Source of the DNA: CAVZZG01 sp963779685
GTDB taxonomy: Bacteria; Actinomycetota; Thermoleophilia; Gaiellales; F1-60-MAGs149
Reading direction: 5' to 3'
Assembly (NCBI GenBank): GCA_963779685.1
Contig: CAVZZG010000001.1
Span: 310,001 to 374,000, forward strand
DNA length: 64,000 nucleotides
Shown here in pieces: positions 15,518-23,513 of the stretch. Position 1 is the stretch's first letter. Each line of letters opens with the position of its first letter. The notes beneath the pieces were generated by a model that saw only the letters and a list, made by a program, of their open reading frames with translations, did not search any database and was not told the DNA's origin. Position numbers and translations under genes: made by a program.

Positions 15518-16877
15518 ACTCCAGTGTCCGGCCGCTCGCTCCCCCTGTCGAGATCTGCTCCCACGCCGCCACGCAGCTCGAGCTAAAGCCGGCGTTGAAC
15601 GACTGGTCAGCCCAGACTGTGCCGCTGAACGTCGGCGGGTTGTTCCAGGTCGTCGCCGACGAGAACGAAGACGTCAACTCCTTCACCTTCGTCCCCCGCG
15701 CCGAACAGGTCGCGGAGTTGTTCTCGTGCAGCCACAACGCCGCCGCCGTGATCGTCGACCCCACGAGCGCAGACGTATCGAACTTCAAGAACGTCCAGTT
15801 CACCGTCGACGTCCCCGAGTAATCGCCGACCTCGATCTTCGGATCCGTCCAAAAGCTGGTGTTCGCGTACTGGCCGCTATCGACCCGCGTGTCGTAACAG
15901 GAGCCGGTCGAGCAGCCATTTGGACGACTGATATCGGGATCGACCGTCACCGGCCACATCCGGCCCGGCGCGGTCACGTAGGCGGCGTCCGGGATCAGAT
16001 CAAGCTCGGCCGAGTCGCCTGCGCCCAATAGTGACGCTCCAACCAGCCCCGGCGCCTCCTCCGCTGCTGGCGCTGCGTCCCACATCAACGGCGACCCTGA
16101 CACCGCCACCTGCGCCCCCGAGCCGTCAAGCACCTGCACCCCGCCCGTCGCGCCCGTCGCTGCCACAGCCCCACCCGACACGTCGATCCGTAGCCGGATC
16201 CGGAACCCGGCAGGCGGCGCCGAACGCAGTACGAACCGCTCCGAGAATCCAAGCGGCGTCGCCTGGACGACGAGATCGATCCCGGGAAGCACCGACGCGA
16301 ACGTCGCGGTCGCGCCTCTTACCGTCGCCTTCGGCAGTGTCGGCGCATCCAGCAGCCGCTCGCTGTACGACCAGCCGGGCCCCGATGTCGACGCGAACGG
16401 GCCCGTGCCGCCGCCCGACACCCACACCGGCACGCCAGCAACGTTCGGAGCGAAGCCGGTTCCGCTCGCGGTCAGGGTGAGATCGACCGGCGCCCACCCA
16501 GGCGACGCCGCTATCTGACCCCAGCGCGGCTGCGTCGCCAGATCCTCCATGAACGACCCATCCGGATTGGCCACCACCATGCGTGACGACGAGGCCAACG
16601 ACCCAACCAGCACCGGCGAACCGGTCGACCGTGCGAGCGCCTCTGCTGCGGGCACCGATGAAGCCACCCTACCCGCCGACGCCATCGACCCGGGATCGAT
16701 CGGCCCTTGCGCAAGCAGCGCCGTCGCGCTCACAGTCCCCGACGAAGGCACCGACGCCACCGCCGACACCGGAGTGACCGCCCCCAACGCTGCAAGGCCG
16801 GCGACACAGAGAGTGAACACCCGCCGCCGCAATCCGCGCACCCGCCCTCCTCGAGAGAGCGGCAGCATACGGGTCAC
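15518..16877 (-). pseudogene. Secreted DNRLRE-domain protein, C-terminus removed by IS3
   Basis: Signal peptide at residues about 18-42 (VFTLCVAGLAALGAVTPVSA), then a wall/surface type N-terminal region (GWSYSERLLDAPTLPKATV, LPGIDLVVQATPLGFSERFV) and a DNRLRE repeat domain (VNWTFLKFDTSALVGSTI, WLHENNSATCSARG, WNNPPTFSGTVWADQ). Such N-termini occur on large actinobacterial cell-surface or RHS/YD-repeat proteins. The family sequence stops at RTLEW where the IS3 end begins; the frame runs on to 15462 only through IS sequence. So a larger protein has lost its middle and C-terminal part. The candidate distal fragment is at 13853-14220. Confidence 0.75.
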
Positions 16878-16936
16878 ATTCCGGAGCCGTCAAGTACCCC
16901 GAATCGACACACGCCGTTCAGCATCGGTCGCCGTTC

Positions 16937-17428
16937 CTACATGTCGATCCCGAGCCCGCGGCTACGCCCGAGTGAGCGTTCGAGCTCGACCATTGTTCGG
17001 AGCTGGTCGGCGAGGGACGTGTCGAGCTCACGACCCAGATGCTCGAGGTTTCGGAGCAGGTCAGGGACGCTGGCGATGTGGATGCGCAGGCCGTGGCCGA
17101 TGGGTTCGCGGTCGGCCTGGCGACGCAGCCCGTCGTAGCCGCCGTCGATGCCGGTTGGCTGTTCGATGACGCTGAGCGCGCCGGCGGGGGTGCGGTACTC
17201 ACGCACGGCCGGGTCGCTCGACGGCCGCTCGTCGCCGCCAAGTTCCGCTACAGCCCGCTCCAGGCGTCGCCGGTTCTCGGGCTTCGACTGCGGACAGATG
17301 TCGACGTCGTGCGTGATCTCGCTGCTGCCCTGCATGACCCGGGCCAGGCCACCGACGAGCACGTACGCGACGTGATTCCGCTCGAGCGCACCGAGGATCG
17401 CGTAGGGGTCGAATGGCTCAGCGGCCAC
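16937..17428 (-). CDS. Nucleotidyltransferase-fold protein, putative toxin
   Basis: 163 residues of the MNT/AbiEii-like nucleotidyltransferase superfamily: YVLVGGLARVMQGS (residues 20-33, the GG..A/S active-site loop) and THDVDICPQ (about 39-47) supplying the catalytic Asp pair. The rest is helical (SVPDLLRNLEHLGRELDTSL). It overlaps the upstream XRE regulator by 11 nt, the arrangement of type II/IV toxin-antitoxin pairs in which an HTH protein neutralises a nucleotidyltransferase that modifies tRNA or protein. Lies inside the integrative element, where it would stabilise inheritance. Target unknown. Confidence 0.7.
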   Translation of the reverse strand: MAAEPFDPYAILGALERNHVAYVLVGGLARVMQGSSEITHDVDICPQSKPENRRRLERAVAELGGDERPSSDPAVREYRTPAGALSVIEQPTGIDGGYDGLRRQADREPIGHGLRIHIASVPDLLRNLEHLGRELDTSLADQLRTMVELERSLGRSRGLGIDM

Positions 17429-17726
17429 CGCGGTACCTCAGCTCGTCGGCGCGACGATCCAGCATCTGCTGGAGTCGCTCGCTCGGGGCGGCGGCCGCGA
17501 TCTTGCGCCGGAGTTCGTCGTCGACCGGCTCGTACTTTTCGAGCCGCGTCGAGAGCTGGTAGCCGCAGGCCCGCAGGATCTCTTGCAGGTTCGCGAACGA
17601 GGGTTCGACTTCGCCGCGTTCCCAGCGGGCGATGTGCGCTGGCTCCCGACCAGACTGCTCTCCGAGCTGCGCCTGGGACAGCCCGGCGCGGAGGCGCGCC
17701 TCTCGGATCAGCAGCCCCGCGTTCAC
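17418..17726 (-). CDS. XRE-family helix-turn-helix regulator, putative antitoxin
   Basis: 102 residues; Cro/CI HTH at residues 5-45 (LIREARLRAGLSQAQLGEQS, HIARWERGEVEPSFANLQEI). The C-terminal half (LRRKIAAAAPSERLQQMLDR) is a charged helical extension suitable for binding the partner. GTG/ATG start region at 17726 faces the excisionase promoter 70-100 bp away, so it may repress both its own operon and the xis-int transcript. Coupled to the nucleotidyltransferase by an 11-nt overlap. Confidence 0.75.
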   Translation of the reverse strand: MNAGLLIREARLRAGLSQAQLGEQSGREPAHIARWERGEVEPSFANLQEILRACGYQLSTRLEKYEPVDDELRRKIAAAAPSERLQQMLDRRADELRYRGGR

Positions 17727-17791
17727 GCGCGGAAGTGTACGCCTCGATCCGGCCTACGAGCGCCTTGCCTCTATGTCGAGTCTTGGGATAG

Positions 17792-17825
17792 TAAGGCTTG
17801 ACAGCGCTAAATAGCCTTATATGAT
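17792..17825 (+). promoter_or_regulatory. xis-int promoter with overlapping inverted repeat
   Basis: TTGACA at 17798-17803, a 16-bp spacer and TATGAT at 17820-17825 make a near-consensus vegetative promoter, rare in this GC-rich sequence. An inverted repeat TAAGGCT (17792-17798) / AGCCTTA (17813-17819) overlaps the -35 box and spacer, as expected for a repressor site. Because transcription would start near 17832, the excisionase must start at 17878 or later. Confidence 0.7.
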
Positions 17826-17877
17826 CTCATCGTGTATAGAGGCTCATGCATCCACTAGAGCAGGAATTCCACCGGGC

Positions 17878-18123
17878 ATGCCGCCACGGCTCATGACCAT
17901 CGAAGAGGCCGCCGCGGTCCTCCGCTGCTCGCCGCGGACGCTTCGCCGCCACATCCGCGATGGTGGGCTGCCGGTCGTGGTGATCTCATCGAAGCAGCGA
18001 CGAATCCGTGAGCAGGACGTCGATCGGTTCGTGTTCGATCGCCTGGAGGTCTTGGCGCGGAAACCTGCCGCTGGGCACGCTGCCGGCGTCCGGCTCGCGC
18101 CCGGCGAGCGTCTCTGGGACTGA
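17878..18123 (+). CDS. Excisionase / MerR-type HTH DNA-binding protein
   Basis: About 81 residues with the excisionase-type winged helix: MTIEEAAAVLRCSPRTLRRH, then IRDGGLPVVVISSKQRRIRE and QDVDRFVFDRLE. In mobile elements such proteins bend attachment DNA and steer the integrase toward excision. The open frame reaches 17821 but the promoter at 17798-17825 excludes that start; ATG 17878 or 17893 is used. The stop is followed after one base by the integrase ATG, so xis and int are coupled. Confidence 0.75.
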   Translation: MPPRLMTIEEAAAVLRCSPRTLRRHIRDGGLPVVVISSKQRRIREQDVDRFVFDRLEVLARKPAAGHAAGVRLAPGERLWD

Positions 18124-18124
18124 A

Positions 18125-19345
18125 ATGCCGGTCCACCGCGGCATCCACGAGCGGAGAACCGGCGACGGCAGCATCAGCTACCGGCTCCGAATCCGCAGCG
18201 CCGGGTTCCTCGTCGACGAGTCGTACCCGACAATCGAATCCGCGCTCGTTCGCCGGGGAGAGGTGCTCGGCGCGATCGCCTCCGGCCGCCGCCCGCCGGA
18301 CCGGCCCGAGCCGCCGCCGCCAGTCCCCGACGCCACGCTGCCGACACTTGCCGACGAGGCGCGCCGACTCGTCAAGGGGATGACCTCCGGCCAGATACGC
18401 ACGCGCGACGGCGTCGTCTACAAGCCCAGCGTCGTCCGCAAGTACGAGGCCGCACTCCGGCTTCTCGTCTTGCCCGAGATCGGTGCGGTGCCGATCGCAC
18501 GCCTCGATCGGCGCCAGGTCCAGGCGCTGGTGACGCGCGTCCACGCCACCCATTCGCCCGAGCATGCACGTCGGGCGCTGACCGCCCTGCGCGTGGTTTG
18601 CCGGCTCGCGCTGATGGATGACCGGATCGACCAGAATCCGTGCGCCGGCGTCCGCGTACCCCGTGAGCGCCAGGCCGAGGAGCGGCCTGCACGCGTCCTC
18701 TCGCCAAGCGAGACCGCCGCGGTCCTGCGCGCGGCGCGCGCCGACGACGCTCGGCTTGAACGCAGCTTCGCCGAGCCGCTCGTCTCGCTCGCCCTCGGCA
18801 CCGGCTCGCGCCTCGGCGAGCTCCTGGCCCTCACCTGGGGCGCCGAAGGCGTCGACCTCGCCGCCGGCGTGGCGTGTATCCGGGCAAGCGTCGACCGAGT
18901 GCGCTCCGCCGACGGAACCTACCCACGGATCGCGCCCAAGAGCCGCGCCGGCCTCCGGAACATCCCGATCGACGCAGACCTCGCGCGCGTCCTGGGCCGG
19001 CACCGCGCCGCCACCGGCAACCCGCCGGACGGCACCCTCGTCTTCCGCGACGTCACCGGCCGCCAGATCGTCCCGCAGGGATCTCCTTACACCACGTGGC
19101 GGCGAATCGTGAAGACCGCGCGTCTGCCCGACCCGCGCCCTCGGTTCCACGACCTGCGCCACACATACGCCACCCATGCGCTGGCCTCCGGCAGCTCGGC
19201 CCACGCCGTCGCCCGGCTCCTCGGCCACGCCGACCCCGGCCTCGTCTGGAGCCGGTACGGCCACGCACTGCCTGCCGAACTGGCCGACGCAGCGGAGCGA
19301 CTGAGGCGCTGGCGAGACGAACACGACGCCCAGATTGGCCCATGA
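18125..19345 (+). CDS. Site-specific tyrosine recombinase (integrase)
   Basis: 406 residues from ATG 18125. N-terminal AP2-like/SAM-like arm-binding part, then the catalytic domain: first Arg in GTGSRLGELLALTW near residue 228, HDLRHTYATH (H-x-x-R) near 342, LLGHADPGLVW (His) and the nucleophile Tyr in SRYGHA near 377. All five catalytic positions are present, so it looks active. It lies 61 nt from attR, and the att repeat in tRNA-Glu fits this enzyme class. The frame extends upstream to 18008 but overlaps xis; the ATG just after the xis stop is preferred. Confidence 0.92.
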   Translation: MPVHRGIHERRTGDGSISYRLRIRSAGFLVDESYPTIESALVRRGEVLGAIASGRRPPDRPEPPPPVPDATLPTLADEARRLVKGMTSGQIRTRDGVVYKPSVVRKYEAALRLLVLPEIGAVPIARLDRRQVQALVTRVHATHSPEHARRALTALRVVCRLALMDDRIDQNPCAGVRVPRERQAEERPARVLSPSETAAVLRAARADDARLERSFAEPLVSLALGTGSRLGELLALTWGAEGVDLAAGVACIRASVDRVRSADGTYPRIAPKSRAGLRNIPIDADLARVLGRHRAATGNPPDGTLVFRDVTGRQIVPQGSPYTTWRRIVKTARLPDPRPRFHDLRHTYATHALASGSSAHAVARLLGHADPGLVWSRYGHALPAELADAAERLRRWRDEHDAQIGP

Positions 19346-19406
19346 CTGACCCTCACCACAGGAGCGGGCTCGCAAGACACCTGCAAACAGCCATGTTCTT
19401 ACTTCG

Positions 19407-19448
19407 CTTTCAAGGCGGCAACACGGGTTCGAATCCCGTTGGGGGTAT
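19407..19448 (+). repeat. Right attachment site (attR), 42-bp copy of the tRNA-Glu 3' half
   Basis: Identical to 9793-9834. It includes the anticodon loop 3' part, T-arm and acceptor 3' strand but no 5' half, so it is not a tRNA gene. It marks the right end of the integrative element. Confidence 0.93.
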
Positions 19449-19496
19449 GTCGGCCCGGGGCACTCACGTTGAACGGAGAAGCCCACTTTCGTGCTC

Positions 19497-20861
19497 TCAG
19501 GACGCTGACGCTGCGGCGTACAGGGCGGCGTTGACCTCTGCGGCGGCCCGTTCGCCGGAGCGGACGGCGCCGTCCATGTAGCCGTTCCAGACGTCGGCCG
19601 TCTCGGCCCCTGCGAAGTGGATGCGATCGACCGGCTGTCTCATCGCCGGCCCGTACTGCGTCCAGGCGTTCGGCGTCAGACGGCCGCCATAGCAGCCGCG
19701 CGACCACTCGTCGGCCGCCCAGTCGTGCTCGACGTACTCGCGTGGCTCGGCCGCCCGCGGCCCGAAGAAGCTCGCGGCGTCCGCAAGCACCCGGGCCCGG
19801 CGGGCCTCGGGTGAGAGCAGCGCGGCGCGCCGGCCTGCGTTCGCCTCGAGAAACGCCAGCAGCACCCCGCAGCGGAGGTCATCCGGGCTGTTGTCGAACA
19901 TGATGCTGACGTCGTGCTCGAGGCTCACCACCATGCCGGTGAGACCCTCGGCGCGCCAGAACGGCTCGTCGAACCGCATCTGGATCTTGATCACCCAGCC
20001 CGCCGGGCAGTTCTGGACGAGGTGATCGCGGTGCGGGGGCAGCGCCGGCCGGTAGCGGATACGGCCCGACAGCGTCGGCGGGACCGCCACGATCACCCGC
20101 TCGCAGAGCACCTCGCCGCCGTCGTGCACGACCCGCACGCCGCCATCGTGCTGCTCGATCGCCGTCACCGGGCAGCTGCAGCGGACATCGTCCAGCCGAG
20201 CCGCCAACAGGCTCGCCAACACCTGCGACCCGCCTTCGACACGGCTGTCTTGCGCGCCCCCCGCCGTCGAGACGAGCATGTCGATGAACCCGCCGGACTT
20301 GACGTAGAACAACCAGTGCAGCAGCGACGTATCCGAGGCCTCGGCGCTGATGATCGCGGCCACGAGCGTCCGCCAGAACTGGAGCCCGTCAGGCGTCGCA
20401 CAGTGCTCCACCAGCCACGCGTCGGCCGTGATCCGGTCGAGCGCCGCCGCGTCGGGGGTCGCCCACGGCTGCTCGAGCACGACCTGGCGAGCGAGTTCCT
20501 CCATCTCGGCCTGGACGCGGCCGACGTCCTCGAGGACGTCACCGGTGAGCCCGAACGTGGCGTCGGCGAAACGCTCCTGCCGTCCATCGATCGCGAGGAT
20601 CCCGTCACCCTCGTCGTAGGACGCGAACAGCGCGACGCCCAGCTCGTCCGCCAACGCCCGGACGCGGTGCTGGCTCGGCCCGATCCACTGCCCGCCGAGC
20701 TCCACGATCGTGCCGTCCCCGAACGCATGGTTGAGCAGGCGTCCGCCGACACGGTCGCGCGCCTCGAGCACGACCACGGAACGGCCCGCGGCCTGAAGAT
20801 CCCGGGCGGCGGTCAACCCCGCCAGCCCCGCCCCGACCACGACTACCTCGACCTGATCCAC
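19497..20861 (-). CDS. Flavin monoamine oxidase family protein
   Basis: FAD-dependent amine oxidase (454 aa). The N-terminus has the dinucleotide-binding motif VVVVGAGLAGLTAARDLQAA (residues 6-25) ending VVVLEARDRVGGR, the amine-oxidase signature, with GGQWIGPSQHRV after it. The C-terminal FAD segment RIHFAGAETADVWNGYMDGA is present. Substrate could be a primary amine, polyamine or amino acid. No signal peptide. First gene after the integrative element; upstream it is divergent from the small ORF at 20992. Confidence 0.88.
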   Translation of the reverse strand: MDQVEVVVVGAGLAGLTAARDLQAAGRSVVVLEARDRVGGRLLNHAFGDGTIVELGGQWIGPSQHRVRALADELGVALFASYDEGDGILAIDGRQERFADATFGLTGDVLEDVGRVQAEMEELARQVVLEQPWATPDAAALDRITADAWLVEHCATPDGLQFWRTLVAAIISAEASDTSLLHWLFYVKSGGFIDMLVSTAGGAQDSRVEGGSQVLASLLAARLDDVRCSCPVTAIEQHDGGVRVVHDGGEVLCERVIVAVPPTLSGRIRYRPALPPHRDHLVQNCPAGWVIKIQMRFDEPFWRAEGLTGMVVSLEHDVSIMFDNSPDDLRCGVLLAFLEANAGRRAALLSPEARRARVLADAASFFGPRAAEPREYVEHDWAADEWSRGCYGGRLTPNAWTQYGPAMRQPVDRIHFAGAETADVWNGYMDGAVRSGERAAAEVNAALYAAASAS

Positions 20862-20991
20862 GTCGTCCCTCCCGCCCGAGTCGGCCCGAGTGCGTCGGAC
20901 CCGTGGAGTCTAGACCTCCGTGCCGCCTCGGTCCTGTACGATCTCCCCGGGCCCGTCGCGCTGTCGAGCCGTCACCTGGAGGAGGCACCCC

Positions 20992-21255
20992 ATGCCCACC
21001 GTGATCGGACATCACGACGTGAAGGACACCGCCCACTGGCTCGCCTCGCCCAAGCGCGAGGAATTCTTCGGGCCGCTGGGCGTGACCAACATCCGAACGT
21101 TCGTCGACCCCCAGAATCCGACCCGCGTCGCGGTGCTCATGGACGTGGCGGACATGGATGCCGTCATGGCCGCCATGCAGACGGAGGGTGCGGCCGCGGC
21201 AATGGAGTACGACGGCGTTCTGGCGGACACCCTGGTGCTGCTCGTCGAGGCGTAG
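20992..21255 (+). CDS. Small hypothetical protein, 87 aa
   Basis: Starts at ATG 20992 behind GGAGGAG, giving MPTVIGHHDVKDTAHWLASP, then VTNIRTFVDPQNPTRVAVLM and a short helix with DMDAVMAAMQTEG. The strand-helix-strand layout resembles ferredoxin-like small proteins (ABM-like), as in 9287-9583. The frame extends upstream to 20920 but the ribosome site fixes this start. No function assigned. Confidence 0.7.
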   Translation: MPTVIGHHDVKDTAHWLASPKREEFFGPLGVTNIRTFVDPQNPTRVAVLMDVADMDAVMAAMQTEGAAAAMEYDGVLADTLVLLVEA

Positions 21256-21269
21256 CCCTCGGCCACCAG

Positions 21270-22403
21270 TCAGAAAGAGTCGGCGCCCAGTCCGGCGAAG
21301 AACTCCGCGATGTCTGCGGCCAGCAGATCGGGTTCCTCGGCCGCGGCGAAGTGCCCGCCACGGGGGAATACCGTCCAACGGTGAATCCGGTAGAGCCGCT
21401 CGTGCCACTCCCGGGGCGGCTCGCCTTCCGGCACGAACTCGTTGGCGAACACCGCCATCGCGGTCGGCACGCGTACGCGGTCATCCGGTCCGAGAGCGGT
21501 GCCGTGCCAGCGGTTGTCGTAGTAGTCACGCATCGACGTGGTGATCGATCCCGTGACCCACCAGAGCGTCAGCATCGTCAGCAGCGCGTCCCGACCGAAC
21601 CGGGCGTCGAGATCCCCGTCGCTGTCCGACCAGGAGCGCCACTTGTCGAGTACCCACGCGGCGAGACCGGCCGGCGAATCGCTGAGCCCGTAGCCGAGGG
21701 TCTGCGGCCGGGTGGACTGCACCGCGCTGTACCCACGTTCGGTCTCGTCCCAGCGCGTCACGTGTCCGATGTAGGCCTGCTCCTGCGCCGACAGTGGCGG
21801 CGTGCCGGGTCCGAGGTAGGGAGACATCTCCGGTGTGCTGAGGTGGATGCCGACGATCCGGTCCGGGTGCGACAGTGCCATGTGCGTGGCGACTCCGGCG
21901 CCGAAGTCACCACCGTGTGCCCCGTACCGCCGGTAGCCCAACCCCTGCATCAGCTTGTGCCACAGGCTCGCGACGAACGCGCGGTTCACGCCGGTGCGCC
22001 TCGGGCGTGACGAGAATGCGTAGCCGGGCAGCGAAGGGACGACGAGATCGAAGCGGTCGCCGAGTCGATCGACGAGCGGCAGCAGCTCCACGAACGTGCT
22101 CGGCCAGCCGTGGGTGAGGACAAGCGCCAGCCGGTTGCCGGCCCGGTGATGGTGGACGAAGTGCAGCCGCACCCCGGCCACCTCGGCGGTGCGGTGCTCG
22201 AAGCGGTTGAGATCCCGTTCCCGCGAGCGCCAGTCGAACCCGTCTGCCCAGTACGCCAGCAGCTCGCGCAGGTAGTCGAGATCTGCACCCTGGCTCCACG
22301 GTTCACCGGGGGCGGGGTCGGGCCATCGGGTACGGCGGATGCGCTCGTGCAGATCATCGAGCACGGCGTCAGGAATCGCGATGTCGAACGGCTCGACGTG
22401 CAC
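21270..22403 (-). CDS. Epoxide hydrolase (alpha/beta-hydrolase with EHN N-terminal domain)
   Basis: 377 residues. The N-terminal EHN region (FDIAIPDAVLDDLHERIRRT, then WPDPAPGEPWSQGADLDYL) is typical of juvenile-hormone/microsomal-type epoxide hydrolases. Oxyanion HGWPST follows near residue 99, and the nucleophile Asp is in HGGDFGAGVA near 165. A late acidic residue and the final His (PRGGHFAAAEEP) complete the triad. Hydrolyses epoxides to diols through an alkyl-enzyme ester. Convergent with the small ORF at 20992. Substrate unknown. Confidence 0.9.
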   Translation of the reverse strand: MHVEPFDIAIPDAVLDDLHERIRRTRWPDPAPGEPWSQGADLDYLRELLAYWADGFDWRSRERDLNRFEHRTAEVAGVRLHFVHHHRAGNRLALVLTHGWPSTFVELLPLVDRLGDRFDLVVPSLPGYAFSSRPRRTGVNRAFVASLWHKLMQGLGYRRYGAHGGDFGAGVATHMALSHPDRIVGIHLSTPEMSPYLGPGTPPLSAQEQAYIGHVTRWDETERGYSAVQSTRPQTLGYGLSDSPAGLAAWVLDKWRSWSDSDGDLDARFGRDALLTMLTLWWVTGSITTSMRDYYDNRWHGTALGPDDRVRVPTAMAVFANEFVPEGEPPREWHERLYRIHRWTVFPRGGHFAAAEEPDLLAADIAEFFAGLGADSF

Positions 22404-22483
22404 GCGACCGATGATACGGGCGCCCCGCTACGACACGTTGGCCCTTCAACTCCTCAACCTCAACCTGAACCGCGGCCCGCTGG

Positions 22484-23479
22484 CTACAGAGCGAACTCGA
22501 GGCCGAGGCCGGCTTCGCGTGCTGCGGCGAGGACGAGCGCGGCCGCGGCCGCGTCCTGCACCGCGACCCCGACGGACTTGTACAGCGTGAGTTGCTGCGC
22601 CGAGGTGCGGCCCTGCCGGGTGCCTGCGACGAGCTCACCGAGCTCGACCAGGTCGCCGGGATCGAGGAGGCCCTCGTCGATCGGCACGCGCAGGTCGTAG
22701 GAGCCGGCCGGCGTCGGCGCGAGCACGGACGCCCGGGACTCGACCACCACCAGTGCCTGCGCGACGGTCGCCGAATCGATCTCCCTGCCGACGGACTCGA
22801 AGCCAACCGAGTTCACGTGCGTGCCGGGCGCGAGATCTGCCCGCTGGATGACCGGATCTGCGGCGCCGGTCGTCAGGCACACGACGTCGGCTCCGGCGCA
22901 CGCCTCGGCCGGGCTGGCGGCCACGACGATCTCGACGTCCAGGAGACCGCGCAACTCTGCCGCGAGGTCGGCGGAGCGCGCAGGATCGCGGCCGGAGATT
23001 CGCAGCTCGCGGAACGGCCGGACGCGGATGACGGCGTGGGCGTGGGCGCGTGCCTGCACGCCCGTGCCGACGATCGCCATCACACGCGCGTCGGATCGGG
23101 CGAGCAGGTCGGTTGCGAGCGCCGAACCCGCCGCCGTGCGCGCCGTGGTGATCGAGGTGCCGTCGAGCAGCGCGACCGGCCGACCGTTGGTCGCGTCGAA
23201 CACGATCACGACCGCCTGGTGCGTCGGCCACGCGGTGCCGGCGTTGCCGGGATACAGGCTGACGAGTTTGGCCGCGACCGTGCTCGTCGCGGGCAAGTAC
23301 GCCGGCATCGCCGCCACGAACCCGCCAGCCTCCTCGACGTAGGCTGCGATCCGCGGCGGCATCGAGACCCGGCCCGCGCTGAGGTCGGCCATGGCGGCTG
23401 CGAGCGCCTGCCGGAGAGCGTCGGGATGGAGCAGCGATTCGGTCTCGGCCGAGGAGAGGATCAGCATCGCGTCCACCAT
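22484..23479 (-). CDS. Ornithine cyclodeaminase / mu-crystallin family protein
   Basis: 331 residues, NAD(P)-binding enzyme family including ornithine cyclodeaminase, alanine dehydrogenase and ketimine reductases. Evidence: KLVSLYPGN (substrate-side Lys), the Rossmann motif MAIVGTGVQARAHAHAV near residues 134-150, GADVVCLTTGA, and HVNSVGFESVGREID with the family's catalytic Asp region. The exact reaction is unclear; many actinobacterial members are ketimine reductases. Same strand as the cyclase gene 34 nt upstream. Confidence 0.85.
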   Translation of the reverse strand: MVDAMLILSSAETESLLHPDALRQALAAAMADLSAGRVSMPPRIAAYVEEAGGFVAAMPAYLPATSTVAAKLVSLYPGNAGTAWPTHQAVVIVFDATNGRPVALLDGTSITTARTAAGSALATDLLARSDARVMAIVGTGVQARAHAHAVIRVRPFRELRISGRDPARSADLAAELRGLLDVEIVVAASPAEACAGADVVCLTTGAADPVIQRADLAPGTHVNSVGFESVGREIDSATVAQALVVVESRASVLAPTPAGSYDLRVPIDEGLLDPGDLVELGELVAGTRQGRTSAQQLTLYKSVGVAVQDAAAAALVLAAAREAGLGLEFAL

Positions 23480-23513
23480 AGACGAGCGGCGTTGTGGGAG
23501 AGTTGGCGGCGAT

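Larger units (their letters stand above)
9835..19448. mobile_element. Integrative (mobilizable) element in tRNA-Glu, 9.6 kb
   Basis: Bounded by 42-bp direct repeats at 9793-9834 and 19407-19448. Gene order: MobF relaxase (+), lipoprotein (-), toxin-like fragment (-), IS3 element (-), truncated DNRLRE protein (-), nucleotidyltransferase (-), XRE regulator (-), excisionase (+), tyrosine integrase (+). No type IV secretion, coupling protein or replication gene is seen, so it fits an integrative mobilizable element that would borrow a conjugation apparatus. Parts (12.99-14.3 and 16.9-17.9 kb) are visibly less GC-rich than the flanks. Confidence 0.9.
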
